The position numbers were made by a program, and so were the translations under genes. A DNA stretch of 64,000 bases from Halichoerus grypus (lineage: Eukaryota; Chordata; Mammalia; Carnivora; Phocidae), in NCBI RefSeq assembly GCF_964656455.1, contig NC_135718.1, forward strand, positions 125,217,093 to 125,281,092, read 5' to 3'. Positions 46,398 to 57,764 of the stretch are shown one piece after another. Within the stretch, counting starts at the first letter, position 1. Each line of letters opens with the position of its first letter. The notes under the pieces are model-generated. The model was not told where the DNA came from and made no database searches. It saw only the letters and a program-made list of their open reading frames with translations.

Positions 46398-47827
46398 TGT
46401 TTGGACACAGATTAATTAATCAACAACTCTATTTAAGGCTGTCTGTGATTATTAGTGACTGAGCAGAGGAAACTGGATGGTTTTCCAGTATTCAGCTAAA
46501 AATAACTCCTTTCTCAGCTTCCCCTGCTGTGTTGTCAAAGGCTAGAAGTTATCAAAAAACTCCATAAACTTTTATTCCAAATTCAGGATCAAGGTGCTAT
46601 TTTGGCATACCTCACTGGCAAAACCAGTAGATATTTGTTCACAGGTCACTGAAATTAACTGAAAAAAATTCAAGAATTTCTTGCTTTTCTGTCTAAGGTT
46701 CTCGGTTATTATGCTGAGTGTGGAACATCTGTTTAGTGCTCTTTGTAAATAACATTAGCAGTTGGTGCCTTGGTTTACCTACAAACAAGGCAGGATTGAA
46801 AATAGTTTCTGAGAAGTGGTCAACTCTGGATCCATTCTACCAGCTACGAAGCTGAGAGACTTCTCCTTTCCCTCACACCAGACACCCAACCCACTGAAAC
46901 AGTAAGCTTTTCATGGTTTTTGTGGGCAGGTGTAGATTATTATTGACTCACATTGAGCTAACAGCAGTCAACTAAATCAGACATAAATCACATGTGCAAT
47001 TCTTCTGCCATGTCTCCTCCATTCTCCAAGAATTTTGGAGTTAAGACAAGAACTTTATGTCTGTCTTATTAAACCCGGCCTATTATTTCTGACTAAGGAA
47101 CACCTGGTTGCACAATTCCAGAGAGTACCATTTACATCATCGTCTAGATCAATGGTGCCTCCTGAAGTTGTGCAGTGCACAGCGTTTATAACTAGGTGAT
47201 GCCCTGCATACCTTTGAAAAGATTGTTTTGAATCCTGAATAATTTATTCAATATAATAGATGTCCTGTAGTTTAATGACATCTTAAATTTAATAGGACCT
47301 TGCCAAAGTTTAAATAAAAGTCTTGAATTAGTAGGGTCATGCTGTACATTTTTAAGTTGTAAAATATATAAGGGCAAGAGCAATTGTATACTTTGGGGGG
47401 GGACAGTGAGCGGTGAGAATGATTAATTCTTTTCTGGCAAGTGGAAAAAAGATGACTAAGGAAAAAATATGAACAAAATATTGATAACTAAGTGTTTTCT
47501 AGTGTGGGAAAATGAACTTTTACTTTGTAAGCAGGCAGTATTTTTTTTTAAAAAAAAAAAGGTTTTTAGCAATTTAAATCCCTGTTTGGGCGTAGTTTTA
47601 TCAGTTTTCTTTTCCTTTTAAGGTTTCCTGTCTTTCAATGCTGTGTGAAGAATCTTTTATTAAAAACATCCACTGTCATAAGTCATTCTTCCCAGTGACA
47701 AAGCTGATTTGGTCTACTGCAGATGAGTAAACTGAAATTTATACAACTCCTTTAAGCAGCCTTTCCCATTTTCAATAAAGAGAAAGTTACTAAGCACACT
47801 AAGAAGCTAGATCAGAAATTAAACATG
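46398..47827. other. Unique DNA, possible unnamed old repeat at 47100-47215
   Basis: 'gcacaattccagagagtacc' and 'gttgtgcagtgcacagcgtt' have the flavour of an old interspersed repeat, but I cannot assign a family. Nothing else is recognised. Confidence 0.35.
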
Positions 47828-47990
47828 TGTCTAGAGCCATGGACCTTTCTGGGCCTGGATTACCTGAGCACTTGCAAGAAATGCAGCTCTCAGGCCTTGC
47901 CTATTGAATCAGAAACCCTGGGCTTGAAACCCAGCAATCTATATTTTAACACGCCTTCCAAGTAATTCTGATATAGCAGAAGTTTGGGAA
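47828..47990 (-). mobile_element. MER5A-like DNA transposon remnant
   Basis: 'gcaagaaatgcagctctcag', 'ttgaatcagaaaccctgggc' and 'agcaatctatattttaacac', then 'aagtaattctgatatagcag', match the reverse orientation of the non-autonomous hAT element MER5A. It has no coding part. Confidence 0.85.
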
Positions 47991-49674
47991 ATTTTGACCT
48001 AGAAAATGTGTGATAATCAAAGTCATCCTTTAGTAATTAAGTTGCAAGAAAGACTGACATAGTGCATTGGTAAAGGAAATTGTATTTTCAATTTCCACAT
48101 ATTTTCCGTAAAAATGCTTTATTACTTTCAAAATTCAGTAACAATGATAAGTCCTCATATCCACTTTTCTGTTTATATGTTACCAGGGAAAGACTTCATT
48201 GTTGATAAAAAAAAAAAAAAAAAAAAAAAAGCACTGTTACTCTGAGTTCTTCATAAAGAAAGAAAAAGCTATATGCATAACTCTATCTTATAATTTCGTT
48301 ACTACAAGTTGGAACTATAAGCTTTCCAAGTTTTATGTCTAACTCTTGGCATTATAGATTCATGGCTATATGTTCAGTGATAATCTAATTCATGCTAGAA
48401 AGGAACTCAGCCCATATCTATTCTTAGTGTACAACTCAAGGTCTTTAAAAGGCAAACTTGTTATTTTATCTTTCATGCATCCAGAGATTTTTTTTTTTAA
48501 ATCTCAAGTCTGAAAAATATAATAAAAAATAAATATTGGTTATATTTAAATTTTAATGCCTCCATATCATTAGTAGAGGGTCTTTAAGTAGGCGATCTTA
48601 AAGAGCTTTGGAAAAAGTACATGAATGCCATCAAGAAGGAAGGGCAAATCAGCTCAGTTTTCCCAGGTGCTCACTGGGGAAGCCAAACACATTCATAATA
48701 TATTTATAATTGTATACAAAAGCTAAATAAAACATCATTTAATATATTGAAATCATTCATATAGCTTTTTTTGTTAAAGCTAAACCAGGCTAAAACTTAC
48801 TGGCTTAATGACTTTCACAGTTTTTAGAAGACCAATGGATCAATACTATCAACATATTTTTTTTCTATGGTCTAAAACTTAGGATTCCTTGCTTTCTGCA
48901 TATTTCTTTTTTGATGGCTTGCTTCTTAGACTTCCATGTAGCTTATTTTTTTTTCCTTTCCTATCAATATATTTCCATCAAAAAAAAAAAAACCCTCAAG
49001 TCCCAAAGACATATCAAGTTAATAATTCTCTACTATCTCATTGTTGTTAGTTAAAAAAATCGTTGATAATCCGCATTTTAAATACATGGCTATCAGCCCA
49101 TTTTGATGATGATTTCCCCAGTTCTCTGCAGACTTTTTTCTTTTGTTTTCAGTCTTTTGTGTGCCATTCCAGGGAAACTGTGCTTTAGTACACGGAGAAA
49201 GCCAACATTTATGGAAAGCACAATGAGGGCCTCTCTCCTGCTATAATCAGCTCCATGAAGAATTATCTGGTAGGGTCTTAGTTTGTTCTCTGCTGCAGAA
49301 AGTTACCTCTGAAAATGTATTGCTATATTTAACTATAATACACAAGAAAAAAGTTTTCATGTCCAATCAGAGGCAAACATATTTTGCATTAATTTTCCTG
49401 GCTTACATTGCAAGTTTTCAGGTATGGCACAAAGTATGAGCTCACATTCAATATCCCTTATAATTTGTGTATTTTTAATACAATATTTAATGTTTCAAGT
49501 AATGAATGTACCATTGAGATTCCAATTTTTTGTTTCCTGCTGAAATATTCACATTATAATGTCTACTTCTTCACTTAGTACATAAGAGTACCTTATAGAA
49601 AATATCTGTTAATGCAAAAAGCCAACATAACTCACTTTCAATTGAGATAAGAGAAGAAATGAAAAATGTCTAGA
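47991..49674. other. Unique AT-rich DNA with A and T runs
   Basis: Contains A24 at 48207-48230 with no SINE body before it, plus shorter runs near 48489 and 48980. No gene or repeat family recognised. Confidence 0.5.
48207..48230. repeat. A24 homopolymer
   Basis: Uninterrupted run of 24 A. No retroelement body is recognised immediately upstream. Confidence 0.95.
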
Positions 49675-49868
49675 CATGTGGCTCTCAAGCAAAGGCAACG
49701 TCTGATAATATCAATGTGGCGAGAGAGGAATGCTACTGACATCTGGTGAGTAGAGGCCAAGGATGCTGATTAAAAGCGTTACAATGTACAATGCTACAAT
49801 GTACAATCTCCTATGCCGAAGAACTATCTGGTCCAAAATATCACTAGTGCCTCTGTTGAGGAACCCTG
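49675..49868 (+). mobile_element. MER20-like DNA transposon remnant
   Basis: 'catgtggctctcaagcaaag', 'tgctactgacatctggtgag', 'tagaggccaaggatgctgat' and 'gtccaaaatatcactagtgc' through 'gaggaaccctg' match the full-length order of the hAT element MER20. A 14-bp tandem duplication ('tacaatgtacaatg') lies in its centre. Confidence 0.9.
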
Positions 49869-51490
49869 GCCGAGAGAAAAATTAAGTACTATTTAGTCAA
49901 GACAAGTTCCATGATACCCACTGGAGAAATTAAAGCCTTCCATCATGGCCGTATAACTATGGAACATGAATCAAATTCCCTTTTCTTACACTCAAAATGT
50001 CCACATCCACACTAGCCATCAAGATCTGAAGAGACCTCTTCTTCTTAGTGGAGAAATATGGCTAATTATTAGACCAGCATTGAATCCCCTTTTATGGGGG
50101 GATTCAATTTTTGCACTGCCTTGTGTGAATGTTCAGTTTTGTTAATCAGCTTCTTTCCCTGAAAATGTTATTTACTTAAAATGAAACTTCATCTTGAAAA
50201 AATAAGCAGTCACTTCGCTATCTATATGATTACTGCTCCTAACAAGATTTTCACTTACATTTCTTCTCTTTCTAAATCTCCTTTATGATTGAAACACTAT
50301 CAATCAAGTATTTTATGAAGTTGATAAAATACTAAAGCACAGCCCAGCTTCTAAATGAAATATATTCTTGAGCCTTAAACATCTTCCAATGTGTCTTTCA
50401 GCAATCCCTGCAATAGCTCTGAAAATGTTTTCTCAAGTGTACATGATGACTTTTTCCTTTATTCGCCAAAGGATGTTTCTAGGCTTCTTTTGTTAAAGAT
50501 GCCATTCAAAATTTAGTATAATTGTACAACATAAAAATTAACAATGGGCAGATATTGTTGTGCATATAAAATTTATCTGGCAATATAAATAGCAGATTGG
50601 GAATACTGTATTTTTGTGCATTCTGATTTGAATTTTCATTGAGTTAGATCCTTTAGCACTATCTGTAGAAGGGGCAGGTGATACACAGCTGCATTTCCTG
50701 GTCCCTGAAGATTCTAGAAGAGGTAGTTTTACGTGAAGCCTAATTATCTCTGCAATGTTGGATCATAGATATCTTTATTAAAAATACACATAACACACAC
50801 CTACAAACTTCGATGTCAGCCATGGGTTTCTTCATATACCATTAAGACAAGATATATCAAACCCAACTTTTATAGATTAGTCTATGAAAGTACCAGGAAA
50901 AATAATCATGTTCATCCTCATTTGTTCTGATTTCCCCCACATTTTGGCTAAGGGAATGCAATTTTTCCATAAGTCTATATATTATCATGCTCCATATTAT
51001 TATTTAAATTATGACAATCATAGAGACAAGATCTTGATGCTATTTAACTAAATTTGAAGGCCCTAAAACGCAAATTAAAATAAACTTGAAAACTGTCACA
51101 AAATTGTTGTTTAATTTAAAAAAATGTTATGTCACTTAGATGTGTCCTCAATGATTTGGGACTGAAACATATGCCCTGAATAAGTAGCAAGTAGCATTTA
51201 ATTATAGAAAGTGAAAACAACCTAAGTAGTACTACTTCATCAAAATCATTTTTAACTGAAGACATAGCCATCTTTTAAATATTTGCAACAGAAAATGCTT
51301 AGAACTAAAAAAGTTAAACAAATTACAATTTCTTAGATGTATCTAGACTTGCATTTTTAACCTTAAGGCAGTATGGCAGGCTTTTTAAAGCTCAGACATT
51401 CTACTTGTTTACTTTACAAAAATACTCATTTCCAGTAACATCACCACACATATTTCTATGTGATGTTCCCAACACTAATCTGAGTAAATA
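49869..51490. other. Unique AT-rich DNA, nothing recognised
   Basis: No repeat family, gene or RNA signal seen on either strand. Confidence 0.5.
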
Positions 51491-51511
51491 TTTCTCTTTC
51501 TTTCTTCCTTC

Positions 51512-51590
<79 letters not shown>

Positions 51591-51596
51591 TTTTTT
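51491..51596. repeat. (CTTT)n tetranucleotide microsatellite
   Basis: About 106 bp of pure pyrimidine with a near-perfect CTTT core of roughly 20 units (about 51512-51590). Long uninterrupted arrays like this are usually highly variable. The Ser/Phe/Leu open frame through it is an artefact. Confidence 0.98.
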
Positions 51597-53240
51597 ATGC
51601 CTTGATATCCTAGAAAAACTAGAAAGCCAGCTTAGGGGTATAATGAAAAATTTAAAATCTTTGTTTTATAAACATATTTTTTGGTATGTATAATACCTTG
51701 TTTTTTTTTAACATTAAGCCTATTCCATCTTCAAGAGCAAACTATATTTTCTATAGGATGCAACCAATTGCCTCTAATAATAGGGTCTAGCTGTGTATCT
51801 ATGGTGGATTTCCTCCCTACCCCGACTTCTGCCAACTCTTATGGGAGTACTCATAAATGAAAAAGTAAGAGTCTGTCTTATTTTTTTTTAAGAACACAAT
51901 GCTGGTAATGGAAAAAGAACTTCTGAATTTCCAACCCAACTTATGAAATAACTTACCTTCTTTTCTTCTGGGCACTCCTTTTTGTTCTGGTTAAAACTAC
52001 AGAACTGTGAGTAATATATAATCAGAACACAAAAAAGTCAAAAGGGGGTTGTACTTGTATACAAAAATAAAGTTCATTTATATAGATACTTTGAGCTGGT
52101 TTACATATTATACATATATAGAGATCAGAGGATATATTAACAATGAAAGTAAGTTTTCCTATATGAATAAAATCCCCAGGCAATTTCAATATAGATTATC
52201 AACTATTGAATGATAGTTACATTTTACTACATACATATTTTAATGATTATATCTCTTCTCAAATATTTGTAACCAGTTTCTGGGAAAATATTTTCTTTGT
52301 CTAAATATATGCAAAACTAAAATTAAACCAATGGCATTTATAGACAAGCAGAATGACTTAGAACAGATTATTTTCTGGGCTTCATTTTCTTCATTTCAAT
52401 ATGAGAACTGTATTACAAAATCTCTGTGCTTTCTACCAACTCTCTGATTCTGTTAATTCCAATAAAAAAATATAAGGATAAGGCCAAATTATGGACTGAA
52501 ATTCCCAAGATCATAGTGAATATTACATAGGCTAGACAGACATTTATATTTCTCATCATTTTATAAGCGATCCTGTCACTATAATAATTCATTCTTCAAA
52601 TTGCTCCGTCTACAGATTTGACTGCCTGACACCCATATGTGCATACACATTCTTTAAAGCCAGTTTTAGGGAGGGTTTTTTTCTGAAAATCGACAGTCAG
52701 ATCATGTTCAAGAACGAAGTGTTCTCTGGCCAAATGAAGAAGCCCTTTGAGATGCAGCGTCTCCTTTTTAAAACATGTTCTCTGTTTTCTAGGAGCATAG
52801 AGCATGCGATGGTAGTCAGAGGCCAAGCAACTAGGGTTAAAATATAAGGTTTAAGAAATACATATATATATATTTATATGAAAATGGGAAGAAAGAAAGT
52901 AGTAGATGTGGCCTTGTCAAAGACAGGGATGGAATCAAATGGAAGTGGAAGACATGGGTGTGGGGAAGAGGGAAGCCAGGACAATCGGAAAAGGGACCCA
53001 GCAAGGGACGCCCATCATTTAGTGCATCTTTATCACTCGAGGCCTGATTTACTGTTATATTTTGAAATGTCTTCTTCCCAGACTCTATGCTTAAGTAGCC
53101 ATATCTTTAAACGGCCTGACTCCAATAGCTGATGTGGTTGCCACCACAGAAATAGAAATTATAGCTTTCAACCCTTCATTTTATCCCTCTTACCTATAAT
53201 CCTCTAGTTCCAGTCTGTCTGACCACTTGACAAAGTTTTT
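51597..53240. other. Unique AT-rich DNA, no gene supported
   Basis: No repeat recognised. A minus-strand frame of 76 codons at 52596-52826 has natural-looking composition but no splice context or family resemblance. A short TA repeat lies at 52862-52875. Confidence 0.45.
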
Positions 53241-53249
53241 TGGTGGTTG

Positions 53250-53276
53250 TTTTTTTTTTTTTTTCTTTTTGGTTGG

Positions 53277-53322
<46 letters not shown>
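53250..53322. repeat. T run and (GT)18 microsatellite
   Basis: A T-rich run at about 53250-53270, then uninterrupted GT from 53281 to 53316, followed by 'atgtgt'. Confidence 0.97.
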
Positions 53323-53689
53323 TTTGTTTTTTTAATTAGTGCAGCTTTGTGGGACCACTTAAATATGCTTTACACACAGAGAACAGTAGATAGCCCTGAA
53401 AACTTGATGAGAAAAGAAAAATCCTGCGGGGAGCAAAAATGGCACAGAGGGCCCACAATAATGATCCTCATAATTGAGATGGTCATGTGTCTCATTCACA
53501 GCCATCATTTACCTGGAGGTATTTCTTGAAAAACTGCTAAGGTTCTTTACAGATTTTACATAAGGATTTTTTTTCCCCAAAGGCTCACTGGTCCATTTTC
53601 ACATGTGTGTTGTTTGGTTAGGTCCTTCAAAGGCTTCAAGGTTTACTTTTATATTTAAAGAGGGCAAAGATGAAGGCTATTATTTGAAT

Positions 53690-53890
53690 ACAGCATTGCA
53701 TTCAGTGGCATCAAGATGCTTATTATAACTTCCCTGACGAGGCGGTCAAAGCGACTCATGGCTCCCAGGAGCTTCTAATGTGTATTTAGGTGCCCTGTCG
53801 GATGGCTCGCCTAAGTGATGTGGCATATATTTGATGAAAGGACAATAAACAGCATCAATTATAAAAGACAATCTGTTAATGAGAGGAAGA
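53690..53890. promoter_or_regulatory. Candidate conserved non-coding element
   Basis: GC- and CpG-richer block ('ctgacgaggcggtcaaagcg', 'gtcggatggctcgcctaagt') running into an AT-rich part with 'atcaattataaaagacaatc' and 'tgttaatgag'. This composition change within an otherwise plain region is typical of conserved enhancers, but conservation cannot be seen from one sequence. It lies about 90 bp downstream, on the minus strand, of the exon candidate. Confidence 0.3.
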
Positions 53891-53978
53891 AAAGGAAGAG
53901 AGAGAGAGACTGGGGAAAAAGAAGAAGAAATTATGGAAAGAAAAAAGCATTGCAACTGAATTAAAAGAAATGTCATAC

Positions 53979-54127
53979 CTTAATCATGTCCTAATTTTAG
54001 GGCACCACTGTACTCTTCTTTGGAGACATAATGTAGTTCTTCAACTTTTGTGGGACTGTCATTGAAGATGAAGATCAAACCGCTTTCAGTTTCCTTTATG
54101 GATTCGTTGCAAATTTTGCCAAGATCC
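53979..54127 (-). CDS. Possible coding exon (unrecognised protein)
   Basis: On the minus strand a strong acceptor (U-rich 'cactttttgttttgtgcag') ends at 54128. The next 149 bp hold one open frame, entered after the first base, of 48 codons: it starts Asp-Leu-Gly-Lys-Ile-Cys, contains 'ESGLIFIFNDSP' and 'VEELHYVSKEEY' and ends 'LKLGHD' with TAA at 53980-53982. The other two frames are closed early. Directly after the stop is a donor-like AAG|GTATGA (junction at 53979/53978). The peptide is hydrophilic with a natural mix of residues and one hydrophobic Leu-Ile-Phe-Ile-Phe run. It could be a terminal coding exon whose stop sits just before a last UTR intron, an alternative 'poison' exon, or a decayed exon in which the TAA is a mutation. 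The same frame reopens after the TAA for 77 more codons to 53746, but that part is pyrimidine-rich and intron-like. I do not recognise the family. Confidence 0.4.
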
Positions 54128-56300
54128 CTGCACAAAACAAAAAGTGGTATTAAATGAAACTCAGGCCATGCTAAGCAAATTAGCTAAAATTGATTTTTGT
54201 CCTCTTATGGGGATGTTTTCCAATCCAACAATACGTAGAAGATCTGCCAACTTCTCATGTCCTAAATTTTTCCTCTTCTAGGGCTACTAATTTGGCCCTA
54301 GAAAACACTGTCTGGGTTTCCCCACCATAAAATGTCTTGTCAACAACCAGAAACCCCTGAAGAGATAAAATAAATAGCTTTGGCTACCTTTGCTATGCTA
54401 ATTAGTTATAAGGATTTGTTTTCCTTTGGATGTATTTCCCATGTTTAAAAAGGTTTTAAAATATTACCTACCATCAGTACAATTGATAGATAAATCTAGA
54501 TTTTATTAGCAGACATATTAAACGTATTTGCTTTGTTTTTCGTCACCTAATTTCCCTATAGAGACTAATTTATCTAAATAACACAATGTTATCTCTGTAT
54601 CATTATTCTAGTCTATGATAGCAGTTGAATTTTCAAAAAAGAAAATATTGAATGTGACTAAGTGATGCGGTTTTCTCCCTTTCAATTAGGCTAAATGAAG
54701 ACAAGCACATTGTTATTTTCCTTTTTACTCTTAAATTAGGGAATCCTGGTATTTGCTTTAAAAATTACTGTAAGAAACACTGTTTCGAATGTGTAAGTTT
54801 GTTGATCTTCTTAGGTTAGACGTATATATTCTCTCTTCGAGAATGCATTTCTGTTAAAAGAATAGCAATATTTTCCTCGGTATCTTCCATATAACAATAT
54901 GCTTTCTTTTCATAATTTTCTTCTTTGTTCATTGGCCCCTGAGGTGATGCTCTGGGGGCCGCCGAGGAAGTACGACGGAAGAGGCCTGAGTGACCCTGTT
55001 GGCTGGCACTGCTAGGAAGTGTACTGAAGAACTTCACACATCCTCCACTGTTGTTCTGAAGTCTTGTGAGGCCAAGGCAGTGGGCTTGGCGGTGAGGGCT
55101 GGGGCCAAAGGTAGCTCATTTTCTATTTGGGGTTTGGGACCTGATGCCGATTCACTTTGGCTCACTCAGCTACTCCGGGCACATCCACTTAGCAGAAACA
55201 TGACTAACGGGGGGAGAAAGTTAATATAAATATGTCACATATACTTTAAGAAATTTGAGATCGCAGAGTATCAGATTCAAAGTTACAGAAACATTCTGAA
55301 ATGTGTACAAATACATCAATTAACCGGTCCATGGTGTGCTGATTGCATAGCTTTTGCCTGATTTATTTTACTGAATTCACCGGAGACTTCTTTTCTCCAT
55401 TAATGACATGGGATTGCTCTTCATATTAAACTTTAAAGTTTTAAAACAACAAAAGTTTTACACTCTCTTCCCACTGTGCACACATGTATGTTAGCATTTT
55501 GGGGCCAACACTGCCTTTGTGGATTAATCCCCCCTCCCCAAATTTCCTATGATTGACAAAATTCCTCATACTATACAAAGGGAAACTGAGGCTCAGAGAC
55601 TCACTAAACTTACAGTGACTGAACACTCATAAGTAATTATGCTCCCAACTCTCAAATATGTGGAACACTCCCTTTTGATAGCAAATAGATGAATGCTTTG
55701 TACATTTCGGTTATTTTTAATAACCTAATGGAAATAGCAGTTTGATTAATTAATGTTATGAATATCTTGTTCAAAATGCTGTATAGTATTTTGATTAGAT
55801 TGGGAAGGAGAGCTGGAATGTTTCCTGACATGAATATTGTTGTGGAAATTAAGAGTTTGTGTAAAACATTTTAGTGGTCATAGGATTAACCTAATATTCT
55901 CATTTTTCCTCTCAGTCATCTCTTATAAGATTATGAAGTACTTTGTTAGTTTCTTTTCTTTCTCTCTCTGATATTCCTATTGACTAAAGGAATTTAAGAA
56001 CTGCGGGAGCTTGAAAGGGAGTGGCAGAGTACAGAATGTGTTCTCAAGTTTTAAAAACTTTATGTAATTTTTTTTAAATTAAAATATTCCCAGTGCGCTT
56101 TCTTGGTCTCTAACCCTTGACAGCTACTATTAATTACATTTTAACCTGTTAATGGTCTCACACTTTTCAACATATATTAAGCCCATTCCAAATATTCTGC
56201 AAATATTGAACCTATTTATTAAGAACAGCATGCTGTTGAAAGGATTGGAACGGGATTGTAAGCAGGCTCAATTTGAGAGAGAAGAAAACATAGTGAGCTC
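54128..56300. other. Unique DNA, no gene confirmed
   Basis: If 53979-54127 is an exon, this is its upstream intron on the minus strand. 54950-55210 is clearly GC-richer with CpGs (for example 'ggggccgccgaggaagtacg') and has overlapping open frames on both strands (54816-55037 minus, 54990-55229 plus), neither recognisable. A weak MIR-like piece lies at 55565-55660. Confidence 0.45.
55565..55660 (-). repeat. Possible MIR SINE fragment, antisense
   Basis: 'caaagggaaactgaggctca' followed by 'gagactcactaaacttacag' resembles reversed MIR (gaggaaactgaggctcagag...). Short. Confidence 0.5.
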
Positions 56301-56329
56301 TTTGGTCATAGAAATATTTGAGGTGGGGG

Positions 56330-57510
56330 GGCAGTCTCCTCAGGCAAGGGCAACAAAAGGGAAAATAAACAAATGGGATTACATCAAACTAAAACGTTTT
56401 TGCAAAGCTAAGGAAGCCATCAACAAAACAAAAGGGCAACCTACTGAATGGGAGAAGATATTTGCAAATCATACATCTGATAAGAGGTTAATATCCAAAA
56501 TTATAAAGAATGTGCACAGCTTAATATTTAAAAAAAAAAAAACCTCTACAATCTGATTTTAAAAAAGGCAGAGGACCTGAATAGACATTTTTTCCAAAGA
56601 AGACATACAGATGTCCAACAGACACATGAAAAGATGCTCACCATCACTCATCATCAGGGAAATGCAAGTCAAAACCACAAGGAGACATCACCTCACACCT
56701 GTCAGAATGCCTATCGCGAAGAAGACAAAAGATAGCAAGGGTTGGCGAGGATGTGGAGAAAAGGAAATCCTCATACACTGTTGTTTAGAATGTCAATTGG
56801 TGCAGCAACAGTATGGAGGTTCCTCAAAAAATTGAAAATAGAAATACATATGATCCAGCAATTCCATTCCTGGGTAAGTATCCGAAGAAAATAAAAGCAC
56901 CAATTTGAAGAGATGTACCCCTTTGTTCATCACAGCATTATTTACAATAATCAAGATATGGAAGCAGCTGTGCCCATCCACAGACGAACAGATAAAGAAG
57001 CTGTGGTATATACCTACACTGGAATACGACTCAGCCATAAAAAAGACTGAAATCTTGCCATTTGCGACAACATGGATGGCCCTTTAGGATATTATGCTCA
57101 GTGAAATAAGTCAGACAGAGAAAGACAAATACTGTATGATTTCACTTACATGTGGAATCTAAAAAACAAAACAAAAGTAAAACAGAAACAGACTCATTGA
57201 TACAGGAGATAATTTGTTGGTTACCAGAGTGAGGAGGGTTTAGGAGGTTAGCAAAATAGGTGAAGGGGATTAAGAGATATAAATTTACAGTAACAAAATA
57301 AGTAATTCATGGGGATGTGATGTACAGCATAGGGAATATAGTCAATAATATTGCAATAATTTTCTATGGTGACAGATGGTAACTAAACTTATTGTGGGGA
57401 TCATTTCATAATGTATAAAAACATCAAACCACTATGACATACACCTGAAACTAATAGGGTATTGTATGTCAATTATACTTCAATAATATTTTTTAAAAAA
57501 ATAAATAAAA
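56330..57510 (+). mobile_element. 5'-truncated L1 LINE, 3' end (ORF2 C-terminus and 3' UTR)
   Basis: Continuous L1 order from 'caggcaagggcaacaaaagg' through 'aacctactgaatgggagaag', 'gatgtggagaaaaggaaatc', 'ttccattcctgggtaagtat' and 'caacatggatggccctttag' to 'acacctgaaactaataggg' and the A-rich end 'ttttaaaaaaataaataaaa'. The ORF2 C-terminal part is present but broken by stops and frameshifts, so no active protein is made. It is the best-preserved L1 in the window and matches the 3' UTR type common in carnivores (L1MA-like). The 5' limit may be slightly earlier. Confidence 0.95.
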
Positions 57511-57669
57511 GTGACCACACAGTTTCTTTTCATATACAACTGAATTGGCTTTGCATGGTATATGAAGTTAAAGAAATACAAACACCCACCAAAGTTAAAA
57601 ATCTAAGGAGGCAGAGGGGAGAAGCTTCTTCCCGTGCATGAAAAGATCATTTTAAGTCAAAACTTCGAA

Positions 57670-57764
57670 CTTTCTCTCTCCCTTCTCTCTCTCCCTCTTT
57701 CTATCTTTCTCCTTCTCTCTTTCTCTCTCTCTGTCTCTCTCTCTCTCGCCCTCTTTCTCTCTGT
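57670..57764. repeat. (TC)n pyrimidine-rich tract
   Basis: About 95 bp of mostly CT and CTTT units with a few interruptions ('ctatctttct', 'ctctgtctct', 'tcgccc'). Confidence 0.95.

Noticed and set aside
47100..47215. Unnamed old repeat
   Set aside because: Word flavour suggests a known interspersed repeat, but I could not reconstruct a family or boundaries, so it was not listed as a separate element.
56152..57087. Open frames of 60-134 codons on the plus strand
   Set aside because: Pieces of a broken L1 ORF2 C-terminus. Stops and frameshifts separate them and the element is 5'-truncated.
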